From Ignavibacteriota bacterium (lineage in GTDB: Bacteria; Bacteroidota; Ignavibacteria; Ignavibacteriales; Melioribacteraceae), in NCBI GenBank assembly GCA_016716225.1, contig JADJWT010000001.1:1240001-1304000 (forward strand): 64,000 nt of DNA, in the 5' to 3' direction. Made by a program: the position numbers and the translations under genes. Shown here piece after piece: positions 51,876-61,108 of the stretch (position 1 is its first letter; each line of letters begins with the position of its first letter). The notes under the pieces were generated by a model that was not told where the DNA came from, did no database searches, and saw nothing but the letters and a program-made list of their open reading frames with translations.

Positions 51876-53741
51876 ATGGACCAAGAATCAATATCAGCTT
51901 TGCAAAGCAATAATTTACTTAAAAATGCAGATATTTCCAGATTGAACTTAGAAAAAATTAATGGAAAACTTCATACTATTAATGGTGGTGAAGTTTTATA
52001 CAGAGAAGGAGATTTGGCAAATTCTATTTTTTTGGTTGTAAATGGTGAAATAAATCTTCTAAAAAAAAATAACAAGTCCAAATCAAAATCAATAATTTAT
52101 GCTGATAATGAATTTTTCGGCGGAAAAGAATTACTTAAAAATATTAACAGATGTTCAACTTCAATTTCTTTAACAGATTCTTATTTAATTGAATTGACAA
52201 AAGAAGAAATTGATTATTTAATTAAACAAGATGAAAAAATTATTACCAACATTGAGGAACATGAGTTTGAGATAGAATACAAGCCAGAGTTTACGCAATT
52301 TTCGCAAAATAATTATGAAGAAGAATTAGATGAAGAATCGGAAATTCTTGAAGATTTTATAAATGAATATAACATTGATGATATTTTAAATTCTATTGAT
52401 GAACAAGAAAAAGTTATCATGGATAATTATTCTCAATTTGATGAAAAAAAAGAAGAAAGTGTTGTAAATCACAAAGAAACTTCCGATAATAATAATAAAA
52501 GTTTTAAGTTAAATCAGATTCATAAAAGAAAAGAGAAGCCAATGGAAACAATTGACATCAAAACTGAAAAAGAATATATGACTTCAGAGCAATTTGAAAT
52601 GATTGTAAAATCACTTCAATTGGTAAATGCAAATGTTAAACAAGATGATGTATTAAAAAATATTGTTGATGTAGCAATAAATTTAACAAATGCAGATAGA
52701 GGAACTTTATATCTTGTTGATGATGAAAAAAGTGAAATTTGGTCTAAAGTTTTAGTTGCAAATGAAATTGAAGAAATTAGATTAAAAATTGGAGAAGGTC
52801 TTGCCGGATATTGCGCAAAAACCGGCGAAATTTTAAATATTCCGGATGTTAAAATTGATGAAAGATTTGAACGTTCATTTGATGAAATTACCGGATATAA
52901 CACAAAAAATATGCTTGTCTTCCCAATAAAAAATAAACAAGAAAAAATAGTTGGTGTGTTACAATTACTAAATAGCATAAAAGGTCAATTTTCAGATTTG
53001 GAAAAAATGTTTTTAAATGCAATATCTTTAAATGTTGCTTTTGCGCTTGAAAATGCAACTTTGGTTGATCAACTTGTAAAAACAGAACGTAGCAAATCAC
53101 TAGGAAAAATGGGAAATTTCATTTCATATGATTTGAAAAAACCAATTCTTGTAAGTAAACGTTATGCAGAACATTTGCAGAAAAAAGATTTACCAATGGA
53201 TGTTAAGCAAGTTGTAAATTTAATGTTGGAACAATTAAACCAAGTAGCAAGTCAAGTTGTAGCGGCTTCTGATTTTACAGAAGGCACAACAATTTTAAGA
53301 CGTCAGCCAATAAGTTTAAATGATACATTGCATGAATTTGCAATAGAAATACACAATTTTGCAAGATTAAAAAATTGTAAAATTGAATATGGTTTAGGAG
53401 AAGATGTTGTAATTTATGCCGATAAAAAAGAATTTTACCAATGCTATTTCAATATAATTAAAAATTCTTGCGAAGCTTTGCCGGAAGGCGGAAATGTTTT
53501 TGTTACAACTGAAAGAAAAGGCGATAGAATTGAAATTAATTTTGAAGATCGCGGAATTGGAATCAGCAATGCTGATTTAAAACATGTTTTTGAACCACTT
53601 TGGTCAAAAAATAAAATTAATAATTCCGGTTTGGGATTATCAATTAGTCAAAAAATTATTGAAGATCACAATGGAAGCATAACAATAAAAAGTGAAAAAA
53701 ATGTTGGAACTAATGTTATAATTAGTCTGCCGATTCACTAA
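51876..53741 (+). CDS. cNMP-GAF-ATPase kinase-like sensor, atypical phosphoacceptor
   Basis: A 621-residue cytoplasmic protein. A cyclic-nucleotide-binding-like domain (about 30-115) and an acidic linker precede a GAF domain (about 242-395: GTLYLVDD, GEGLAGYCAKTGE). A two-helix dimerisation region follows (405-470), and then a HATPase domain with N box (FNIIKNSCEALPEGG), G1 (EDRGIGIS) and G2 (NNSGLGLS). At the phosphoacceptor site, where His-Asp/Glu-Leu-Lys/Arg is normal, the sequence is SYDLKKP, with Tyr418 instead of His. It may bind ATP without being a normal histidine kinase. No response regulator is adjacent. Confidence 0.82.
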   Translation: MDQESISALQSNNLLKNADISRLNLEKINGKLHTINGGEVLYREGDLANSIFLVVNGEINLLKKNNKSKSKSIIYADNEFFGGKELLKNINRCSTSISLTDSYLIELTKEEIDYLIKQDEKIITNIEEHEFEIEYKPEFTQFSQNNYEEELDEESEILEDFINEYNIDDILNSIDEQEKVIMDNYSQFDEKKEESVVNHKETSDNNNKSFKLNQIHKRKEKPMETIDIKTEKEYMTSEQFEMIVKSLQLVNANVKQDDVLKNIVDVAINLTNADRGTLYLVDDEKSEIWSKVLVANEIEEIRLKIGEGLAGYCAKTGEILNIPDVKIDERFERSFDEITGYNTKNMLVFPIKNKQEKIVGVLQLLNSIKGQFSDLEKMFLNAISLNVAFALENATLVDQLVKTERSKSLGKMGNFISYDLKKPILVSKRYAEHLQKKDLPMDVKQVVNLMLEQLNQVASQVVAASDFTEGTTILRRQPISLNDTLHEFAIEIHNFARLKNCKIEYGLGEDVVIYADKKEFYQCYFNIIKNSCEALPEGGNVFVTTERKGDRIEINFEDRGIGISNADLKHVFEPLWSKNKINNSGLGLSISQKIIEDHNGSITIKSEKNVGTNVIISLPIH

Positions 53742-53750
53742 TTTTGTTAT

Positions 53751-54659
53751 GTGAACAAATCAAAAAAAGTAATTGTTATACTTGGACCAACAGCTGTTGG
53801 TAAAACTAAGTTTGCTGTTAATTTAGCAAATAAATTTAACGGAGAAATTATTTCCGCAGATTCCAGACAAGTTTATATTGGAATGGATATTGGAACCGGA
53901 AAAGATTTAAGCGATTACACATTTCAAAATAGAACCATAAAAACTCACCTTATTGATGTTGTAAAACCAAATTGCGAATTTAATTTATATATTTTTCAAA
54001 AACTTTTTTACAATTCGCTCAATGAAGTTTATTTAAATCAGAAATTACCATTTTTAGTTGGCGGAACCGGTCTTTATTTAAGCTCAATAATTCAGAAATA
54101 CAAACTTCCCCAAATTGATATTAATTCTGACAGACACAAGGTCTTAAATAATTTTTCAAATGAAAAACTAATTGAAATTTTATTAGACTTAAATCCCAAA
54201 TTGCATAACACAACAGATTTAAAAGATAAAACTAGAATTATTAACGCAATTTTGATTGCAGAAACAAATGAAGATAATGATCTTTCGGATGAAAATTTGG
54301 AATTTTTAGTATTGGGAATTTATGAAAATAGAGAAATTCATAAGCAAAAAATTAGAGAAAGATTAAAAATTCGATTGAAATCTGGAATGATTGAAGAAGT
54401 GGAGAATTTAGTACAAAGTAGAATTTCACACGAAAAACTTAGATTTTTTGGACTGGAATATAAATTTGTTAGTCAATATTTAACTGGAGAATTGAATTAT
54501 AATGATATGCAACAAAAACTTGCAAGTTCAATTATCCAATTTTCTAAACGACAAATGACTTGGTTTAGGAAAATGGAAAAAGAAGGAATTATAATTAATT
54601 GGTTGAAAAATAATGAAATTGAAAAAGCAGAAAATTTAATAATAAATTTCATAAAATAA
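53751..54659 (+). CDS. miaA: tRNA dimethylallyltransferase
   Basis: MiaA adds a dimethylallyl group to N6 of adenosine 37 in tRNAs that read UNN codons. It begins at GTG 53751. The P-loop GPTAVGKT (12-19) and SADSRQVY follow, and the PKLP-type and TRIINA regions are present. The C-terminal KRQMTWFRK motif is conserved. Length 302 is normal. It lies 9 bases after the sensor gene. Confidence 0.94.
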   Translation: MNKSKKVIVILGPTAVGKTKFAVNLANKFNGEIISADSRQVYIGMDIGTGKDLSDYTFQNRTIKTHLIDVVKPNCEFNLYIFQKLFYNSLNEVYLNQKLPFLVGGTGLYLSSIIQKYKLPQIDINSDRHKVLNNFSNEKLIEILLDLNPKLHNTTDLKDKTRIINAILIAETNEDNDLSDENLEFLVLGIYENREIHKQKIRERLKIRLKSGMIEEVENLVQSRISHEKLRFFGLEYKFVSQYLTGELNYNDMQQKLASSIIQFSKRQMTWFRKMEKEGIIINWLKNNEIEKAENLIINFIK

Positions 54660-54665
54660 GTTACA

Positions 54666-55991
54666 ATGTCTATTATAAATAATATTGAGAATTATCACAC
54701 CAAACAAAATCTTTCAAAGTGGAAAATTATTCAAAAAAATGAAAATGAAAAATTTTCCAATATCATTGTAATTCCGGCAATTTCTGAATATGAAAATATA
54801 TTAAAACTTTCTGATTCACTTCTATTAAATGATTTAAAAAATTCTAATAAGACCTTAGCTCTATTTGTAGTAAATAACAAATTTGATGATTCTCTCGAAA
54901 TAAAAAGTAATAATTTGCATTCAATTGAATTTCTTAAAAAAATAATTTACGAATTTAATGAAAAATTAAAATTTGGCTATATAGATTGTTCAACAGCAGG
55001 AAATGAATTACCGGAAAAAGATGCTGGTGCCGGACTTGCAAGAAAAATTGGAATGGATTTAGCTTTAAAATGTTTTGATAATTCAAATAATGCTAAGAAA
55101 ATTTTAATTTCGTTAGATGCAGATTGTCTTATTTCAGAAAATTATATTGAAGAAATTGAAAGAACATTTGCACAAAATAATTGTAAAGCTGCTGTTATTA
55201 ATTTTCAGCATCAACTTTCTGAAAATATTGAACAAAATTTAGCAATTGTAAATTATGAAATCTTTTTAAGATATTATATTCTTGGATTAAAATATGCAAA
55301 ATCCCTATTTGCATTTCATACAATTGGTTCTACGTTTGCAGTTGATCCGGAAATTTATTTAAAAGTTGGGGGGATGAATAAAAAAAAAGCCGGTGAAGAT
55401 TTTTATTTTCTTCAAAAAGTTGCAAAATTGACCGAAATAAATAAAGTTGCCAATGCAACAGTTTATCCATCTTCAAGAATTTCTTGGCGCGTTCCATTTG
55501 GAACCGGACCAAGAATTAAGCGATTTTTAGAAAATAAACATGATGAATATTTAGTTTATTCACCAAATTCATTTAAAATTTTAAAAAATTGGTTGATAAT
55601 TCTTAGTGAAATAGATGAAATGGATTTTTCAAACGATAAATATTTAAAGAATATCATATCTTTTATACTTGAAAAGTCTAAATTCATACATCAAGAATTG
55701 CATAATTTTTTAATTTCCCAAAATTTTGATAGTGACTGGAAGAATATTCTACAAAATTCGAAATCTAAAAAGCAATTAAATCAAAATATTAAAAATTGGA
55801 TGGACGGATTTAGAACTTTAAAACTTATTCATCATTTACGTGATTTTGTATTTCCCAATGAAAATATGTTTGAATCAGTAAATAAATTTCTACAAATTCT
55901 TGATGTTAAGATAATTGAAATTTCCTCAAACATTAACTCAGATTTCCAAACGCAAATAAAATTCTTAAATAAATTACGCAAACTAACTTAG
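54666..55991 (+). CDS. Glycosyltransferase family 2-like protein
   Basis: A 441-residue cytoplasmic protein. The N-terminal half (about 30-290) has GT-A fold features: IIVIPAISEYEN, the metal-binding motif ISLDADCLI, and a later acidic residue in AGEDFYFLQKV as catalytic-base candidate. The C-terminal 150 residues are helical and not recognised. The acceptor is unknown. It lies 6 bases after miaA and may be cotranscribed. A polysaccharide role is possible but its nearest cluster is 5 kb away. Confidence 0.78.
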   Translation: MSIINNIENYHTKQNLSKWKIIQKNENEKFSNIIVIPAISEYENILKLSDSLLLNDLKNSNKTLALFVVNNKFDDSLEIKSNNLHSIEFLKKIIYEFNEKLKFGYIDCSTAGNELPEKDAGAGLARKIGMDLALKCFDNSNNAKKILISLDADCLISENYIEEIERTFAQNNCKAAVINFQHQLSENIEQNLAIVNYEIFLRYYILGLKYAKSLFAFHTIGSTFAVDPEIYLKVGGMNKKKAGEDFYFLQKVAKLTEINKVANATVYPSSRISWRVPFGTGPRIKRFLENKHDEYLVYSPNSFKILKNWLIILSEIDEMDFSNDKYLKNIISFILEKSKFIHQELHNFLISQNFDSDWKNILQNSKSKKQLNQNIKNWMDGFRTLKLIHHLRDFVFPNENMFESVNKFLQILDVKIIEISSNINSDFQTQIKFLNKLRKLT

Positions 55992-56056
55992 CAAAGTTTC
56001 TTAGTTTTTAACATCTTTCTTTGGTATATTTACCGCTCAATTTTAAGGCATTTTAG

Positions 56057-57124
56057 ATGGATTATTTAGAAAAATTAAAGCAAATTAAAGAAAAATTCGA
56101 TGAAATTGAAAAAGATTTAATGAATCCGGAAGTTCTATCAAATCAGCAAAAGGTTATAGAATTAAGTAAAAAAAGAAGTGAACTTATGGAAATTGTTGAA
56201 GCATACAATAAATATTCAAAATTGTTGAATGATATTGACGGAAATAAGGAATTAATTGAATCATCTGATGAAAGTGAAATTATTGAAATAGCAGAAAGTG
56301 AACTTGAAGAATTGTTAATAAAAAAAGAAGAATTAGAAGAAGAAATTAAATTTTTACTAATTCCAAAAGATCCAAATGATACTAAAAACGTAATTGTTGA
56401 AATTAGAGCTGGAACCGGCGGAGATGAAGCCGGAATTTTTGCAAATGATTTATTTAGAATGTATGCGCGTTTTGCGGAATTAAAAGGTTGGAAAATCGAA
56501 ATTATTGATTTGAATGAATCAACTATGAACGGAATTAAAGAAGTAGTTTTTAGTTTGGCGGGAAATGAAATTTATGGCGATTTAAAATTTGAAAGCGGTG
56601 TTCACAGAGTTCAAAGAGTTCCATTAACTGAAGGTAGTGGAAGAGTTCATACTTCTGCAGCATCTGTAGTTGTTATGCCTGAAGCAGAAGATGTTGAAGT
56701 AGAAATTGATATGAATGATGTTAAAATTGATGTTTACAGATCTGGCGGCGCTGGGGGACAAAATGTTAATAAAGTTGAAACTGCAATTAGAATGACTCAT
56801 TTGCCAACCGGAATTGTTGTGCAATGTCAAGATGAAAGGTCTCAATTAAAAAACCGACAAAAAGCTTTAAAAGTTTTGAAAACCAGATTATATGATTTGA
56901 AACTTCAAGAACAGACAGATGAAATTTCTGCACAGAGAAAATCTGTTGTAAAACGAGGTGATAGAAGTGATAAAATCAGAACTTATAATTATCCTCAAAA
57001 TAGAGTAACAGATCACAGAATTGGTTTAACACTCTATGATCTTTCTTCAATTATGGAAGGTGAACTTTTTGAATTAATAGAAAAGATGAAAATTGCAGAT
57101 AGAACTGAAAAACTAAAAGCTTAA
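56057..57124 (+). CDS. prfA: Peptide chain release factor 1
   Basis: RF1 ends translation at UAA and UAG. The GGQ motif is at residues 233-235 (SGGAGGQN). The codon-recognition tripeptide region reads VQRVPLTE, where E. coli has PAT, so Pro-Leu-Thr here. This and GRVHTSA identify RF1 rather than RF2. The overall length of 355 fits, and there is no programmed frameshift, which is an RF2 feature. The stop overlaps the stop of the small minus-strand gene at 57121. Confidence 0.94.
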   Translation: MDYLEKLKQIKEKFDEIEKDLMNPEVLSNQQKVIELSKKRSELMEIVEAYNKYSKLLNDIDGNKELIESSDESEIIEIAESELEELLIKKEELEEEIKFLLIPKDPNDTKNVIVEIRAGTGGDEAGIFANDLFRMYARFAELKGWKIEIIDLNESTMNGIKEVVFSLAGNEIYGDLKFESGVHRVQRVPLTEGSGRVHTSAASVVVMPEAEDVEVEIDMNDVKIDVYRSGGAGGQNVNKVETAIRMTHLPTGIVVQCQDERSQLKNRQKALKVLKTRLYDLKLQEQTDEISAQRKSVVKRGDRSDKIRTYNYPQNRVTDHRIGLTLYDLSSIMEGELFELIEKMKIADRTEKLKA

Positions 57125-57408
57125 TTTTCTTCTTTCGAAAAGAATTCTAAAAATTTTGCTCCGGCTGCAAATACAAATCCGGTTAAAGATAAAATTACGT
57201 CATTAATTTCTAAGGAAAAAGTTTCGTTCATTCCAAATAAATAACTGAAAAAGTTTGTAAAAATTATTAAACCAAAAAATGCTGCAAATCCCGCTAAACC
57301 AATAGAAAGTGGATTTATCAAATATATTTTTAAATTTCTCACCAAATTATTTTCTCCAATTGATTCTGTGTAAATTTCGTTTGCTTGATTTTCTGTTAAT
57401 CTATCCAT
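57121..57408 (-). CDS. Small two-helix membrane protein, unknown
   Basis: A 95-residue protein from ATG 57408, behind a GGGGGAAA ribosome site; the ATG at 57474 would add residues that fit no signal and lacks a site. Two hydrophobic helices (about residues 30-55 and 66-88) give a hairpin topology. Nothing else is recognised. It is tail-to-tail with prfA, sharing bases in their stop codons. Confidence 0.6.
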   Translation of the reverse strand: MDRLTENQANEIYTESIGENNLVRNLKIYLINPLSIGLAGFAAFFGLIIFTNFFSYLFGMNETFSLEINDVILSLTGFVFAAGAKFLEFFSKEEN

Positions 57409-57583
57409 TATTTCCCCCAAAGTTTTAATGCAAATAAGTGAAAAATCGAAAGTGGAAAATGTGATGTGACTCAAACATTTACATCATGATTACGAATATT
57501 TATTTCAAATTGAGAAAATTCATATAAAAAAATATAATTGTAATTATGAATTACTTAAATTACATCACAATTTTTAATAATCA

Positions 57584-59470
57584 TTGGATCAAATTTTGGC
57601 AAAACTAATTTTTGCAATTCTTCTACTTTTTTCTATAAAAACTTTTTCTCAAATAACTTATGATGCAGATTTTGAAAGTGGAAATTTGGCATCAATTCAA
57701 ACTTCAGATAATCTGAATTTTTACATTACAACAAGAGCAGATGAAGGAATTGACGGCGGAAGCACACGCTGGTTTTATTTCAGAATGAAAAATGTAAAGG
57801 ATAAAAAAATTAGTCTGCGTTTTACAAATACAGATGTAACAAAAGCAATGTATTCTTATGATAATATTACTTTTGAAAGATTTAATGATCAAGAAACTTT
57901 TAGCGATGGAATTTTTATTAAAACTTTTGAAGAAGATACAGTTTACCTTGCTTACTACACACCATACAATTTTTCATATTTGCAGAAAAGAATAAGTGAG
58001 TGGAAAAAAAATCAGTTTGTTAAATTAGACACATTGGGCTTTTCTCCACAAGGGTTACCGATTCAAGAAATGATAATTACGGATAATTCAATTCCTCGCG
58101 AAGAAAAACAAATAATTTGGATTCACTCAAGAACGCATCCGAGCGAAACGCCAAGCTCTTGGCACTTTGACGGAATTGTTCAAGAACTTTTAAATGATGA
58201 TGAAGTTATAAATTTTTATTTGCAGAAATTAGAATTTCATTTAATTCCGTTTACAAATCCGGACGGAGTTTTTTATGGAAGATCTCGTGTAAATTTTGAA
58301 GGAATTAATTTGGAAGAAAATTGGGATGATTCTGAAATTGCAACTTGTGATGAAGTAAAAATTCTCCGTGAAAGAATGAAAGAATTAAATGATGAAAAAC
58401 CATTTTCTGTATTTTTAAATTTACATTCTCAAGCTGCATCTTATTGCACATTTTGGATTCACACGGCTAGTTCAACTTCACCATTTTTTTACAGAAGAGA
58501 ATATCAATTCTGCAATTTAAATATTTCTGATAATCAATATTTTGTAAAATCTGATTATAGCGAATCAAATTTGAGATCTGTTTTCCCCGAAGGCTGGTTG
58601 TGGAATAATTACGGCGAAGAAGTTATGGCACTCACTTATGAAACACCGTATGATAATTATTTTAAAACTTTTTCTGATACTTTAATTGAAGTTACAAATG
58701 ATAATTTATTCGAATTAGGAAGAAGAACAGTTTATGCAATTGCAGAATATTTAGAAATGTCTCATCCCAAACATTTGATAATGGATAATAAAATTGCAGA
58801 AGTAAACGGAACTTTTCAGACTTATGATATTACAAATGAATTTTACGGAAATGATTTTTTTGCTCTAGATGAAAATTCAAATTCATATGCAAATTATGAA
58901 TCAGAAAATTTACCAAGCGGAAAATATGATGTTTCTGCATGGTGGGCAACCAGCGAAGCTAATTCCTACGAAACAAAATTTGAAATTACTGCCGGCTCAA
59001 ATAATTATGAAATTACTAAAACTCAGAAATTAAATGGCGGACAGTGGAATTATTTAACAACAGTTGATTTAAATAATGAAGGAAAAATTTCAATTAAAGT
59101 ACATGGAAATTCAACCGGATTAGTAATTGCTGATGCTTTTAGATTAATTTATACAGAAACAATTACAAGTATTAAAGAAACTAAAATTCCAACAAATTTT
59201 ACTTTGTATCAAAATTATCCAAATCCTTTTAATCCAACTACTACTATTAAATATTCAATACCGTCAAAAGTGAAAAGTGAAACGTCAAACGTGAAAATAA
59301 TTATTTATGATATTCTTGGAAAAGAAGTTGCAACCTTGGTGAATGAAAATCAATCTGCCGGAGAATATGAAGTTAATTTTAGTGCATCTAATCTATCAAG
59401 CGGAACGTACATTTATCGTTTGCAAGTTGGTGAATTTTCACAAACTAAAAAGATGATTTTGATAAAGTAA
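57584..59470 (+). CDS. M14 zinc carboxypeptidase exported by type IX secretion
   Basis: A 628-residue exported protein with a signal peptide (about 22 residues, ending FSQ). An N-terminal beta domain (25-135) of the AGBL/cytosolic-carboxypeptidase type precedes the M14 catalytic domain: zinc ligands His185 and Glu188 (HPSE) and His281 (NLHSQ), catalytic Glu353 (TYETPY). A golvesin-like beta domain is at about 400-525 and ends ADAFRLIY. The C-terminus is a type IX sorting domain with YPNPFNP (545-551) and the KKMILIK tail. The product should be exported through the outer membrane and anchored or released. TTG 57584 is the start in this frame. Confidence 0.88.
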   Translation: MDQILAKLIFAILLLFSIKTFSQITYDADFESGNLASIQTSDNLNFYITTRADEGIDGGSTRWFYFRMKNVKDKKISLRFTNTDVTKAMYSYDNITFERFNDQETFSDGIFIKTFEEDTVYLAYYTPYNFSYLQKRISEWKKNQFVKLDTLGFSPQGLPIQEMIITDNSIPREEKQIIWIHSRTHPSETPSSWHFDGIVQELLNDDEVINFYLQKLEFHLIPFTNPDGVFYGRSRVNFEGINLEENWDDSEIATCDEVKILRERMKELNDEKPFSVFLNLHSQAASYCTFWIHTASSTSPFFYRREYQFCNLNISDNQYFVKSDYSESNLRSVFPEGWLWNNYGEEVMALTYETPYDNYFKTFSDTLIEVTNDNLFELGRRTVYAIAEYLEMSHPKHLIMDNKIAEVNGTFQTYDITNEFYGNDFFALDENSNSYANYESENLPSGKYDVSAWWATSEANSYETKFEITAGSNNYEITKTQKLNGGQWNYLTTVDLNNEGKISIKVHGNSTGLVIADAFRLIYTETITSIKETKIPTNFTLYQNYPNPFNPTTTIKYSIPSKVKSETSNVKIIIYDILGKEVATLVNENQSAGEYEVNFSASNLSSGTYIYRLQVGEFSQTKKMILIK

Positions 59471-59497
59471 TGCAAATTATCTTTCTAATCCAACATC

Positions 59498-60547
59498 TTA
59501 ATTTTTTGTAATATTATATAATTTTTCTATTTCAGATGAAGTTAATGTTCTATTAAGCAATAATAAATCATCAATAATACCATTAAATGCGTATTTACTA
59601 ATATCTCCACCATAAGATCCAATGAATAAATCAGAAGTATAATTACCAATCACATGATTTGTAATGATGGTATTCTCTAAAACTCCGTTTATATACATAT
59701 TAAGTTCTTTCCCATTCCAGGTACCAACAATAAAATACCATCTATCATCTAATAGACTAGTAGAGCTAGGAACTCCTATTTGACCTTCATTCCAAGATCC
59801 TTGATTGTTAATATGTAATGATGCTCGAGAATCTGTTCTTATACCAAATGCATATTCACGATTATATAATGTACTGCCCTTGTATAAAATATATTTATCT
59901 TTTGATCCAAATACTTTTACCCATGCAGCAATTGTAAGTTGTTGGTTTAAGGGTGTTAATTTATCATTATCATAAATTTGTATAAAATCATTATTTCCAT
60001 CAAAATATAATGCATTGTTCGGGTTTCCAAATCTATCATTAACAAATTCTGCACCATATAAAGTGCCATTTAATCCTTTGCCACTATAATCATTAACATT
60101 TCCAGTAAATGGATAAAAAGCAATAATTTCATCCTCTAAATTTTTTCCCCAAGAAACAGATAATAAAATACTTCCAGTTGTTGAATTTAATTGTAAATTA
60201 ACAGGTATTATTGAATTTGGCTCTACATTAATATTCATTTCACCAGTATATATTATCATTTCGTGCTCATCATAAGCATTAACAACTAAATTCCAATTAC
60301 CAGAATAAAGATTACTAATAATTAAGTTAGTGCTATTTACAGATTCTATGATCATTGATTTTTCAATTGTACTAAAACCTTCGCGCGTCAACCGTAATAC
60401 TAATTTTACAACTTCTTGCGGGGTTGATTGTTTATTTAGAGAAAATTGAACACTTCCTAAATTTGAATTGTCAATTTCAGTAATATTTTGATCAGAACAA
60501 CTAATTAATATAGTTAATGAAACTAAATATAAAAATCGTTTTAGCAT
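59498..60547 (-). CDS. LamG-domain lipoprotein
   Basis: From ATG 60547 (MLKRFLY, GGAGG five bases before) the 349-residue product has a signal peptide ending ISC, a lipidated Cys and a beta-rich N-terminal domain of about 125 residues. The C-terminal half (about 145-345) is a concanavalin-like LamG/laminin fold (LYFDGNNDFIQIYDNDKLTP, WVKVFGSKD, AFNGIIDDLLLLNRTLTSSE), which binds carbohydrate. The upstream ATG overlaps the ribosome site and is rejected. Surface location and sugar binding are inferences. Confidence 0.82.
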   Translation of the reverse strand: MLKRFLYLVSLTILISCSDQNITEIDNSNLGSVQFSLNKQSTPQEVVKLVLRLTREGFSTIEKSMIIESVNSTNLIISNLYSGNWNLVVNAYDEHEMIIYTGEMNINVEPNSIIPVNLQLNSTTGSILLSVSWGKNLEDEIIAFYPFTGNVNDYSGKGLNGTLYGAEFVNDRFGNPNNALYFDGNNDFIQIYDNDKLTPLNQQLTIAAWVKVFGSKDKYILYKGSTLYNREYAFGIRTDSRASLHINNQGSWNEGQIGVPSSTSLLDDRWYFIVGTWNGKELNMYINGVLENTIITNHVIGNYTSDLFIGSYGGDISKYAFNGIIDDLLLLNRTLTSSEIEKLYNITKN

Positions 60548-60820
60548 TATATCCTCCATTTAAAAGATAATTCAGTGTCAAATATATAGCTTTAAAATAG
60601 ATAATAAATTGATTTATATCAATTTGAACAATTTTAATTTCATGTTATATAATTTTAAAATATTTTTTCAAACTTTTAAGGTGGTTCCCTTTGAACCAAA
60701 TTTGTTTTATTCTTTCAATTTCAATTGTCTCTTAAAATCTAAATTAAATTTGGAACATTATCAGTAATCAAAATTAGAATTTGAAAAAGATAAACAATAG
60801 TAGCTACAAATCATTGAAAA

Positions 60821-61108
60821 ATGCGAAACTGTATTCAAAACTACTGCGACATTTTTAAACAGAGTACTATAATCGAGTATCAGATCCCGTCACTAGTCCG
60901 AAATTACAATTCTTCTGTTTTAACGTCTGTACGTCTCAACGTTTTTGACGTTCTTGGAAAAGAAGTTGCAACATTGGTGAACGAAAATCAAATTGCTGGA
61001 GAATATGAAGTTAATTTTAATGCATCAAAATTAGCAAGTGGAACATACTTTTACCGTTTGCAAGTTGGTGAATTTTCAGAAACAAAGAAAATGATATTAT
61101 TAAAGTAA
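60821..61108 (+). pseudogene. Orphan decayed type IX sorting domain
   Basis: A 95-residue frame from ATG 60821 that is nearly all sorting domain, with no passenger. IQNYCDIFKQSTIIEYQIPS aligns position for position to YQNYPNPFNPTTTIKYSIPS of the M14 carboxypeptidase, but PNPFNP has become CDIFKQ. The downstream half (VLGKEVATLVNENQ to the KKMILLK end) is close to it at DNA level too. A stop codon lies in frame two codons before the ATG (60815-60817). I read it as the remnant of a lost secreted protein. Confidence 0.75.

Noticed and set aside
56057..57124. RF2 (prfB) instead of RF1
   Set aside because: The tripeptide region reads VPLTE rather than an SPF-type motif, and there is no internal frameshift site.
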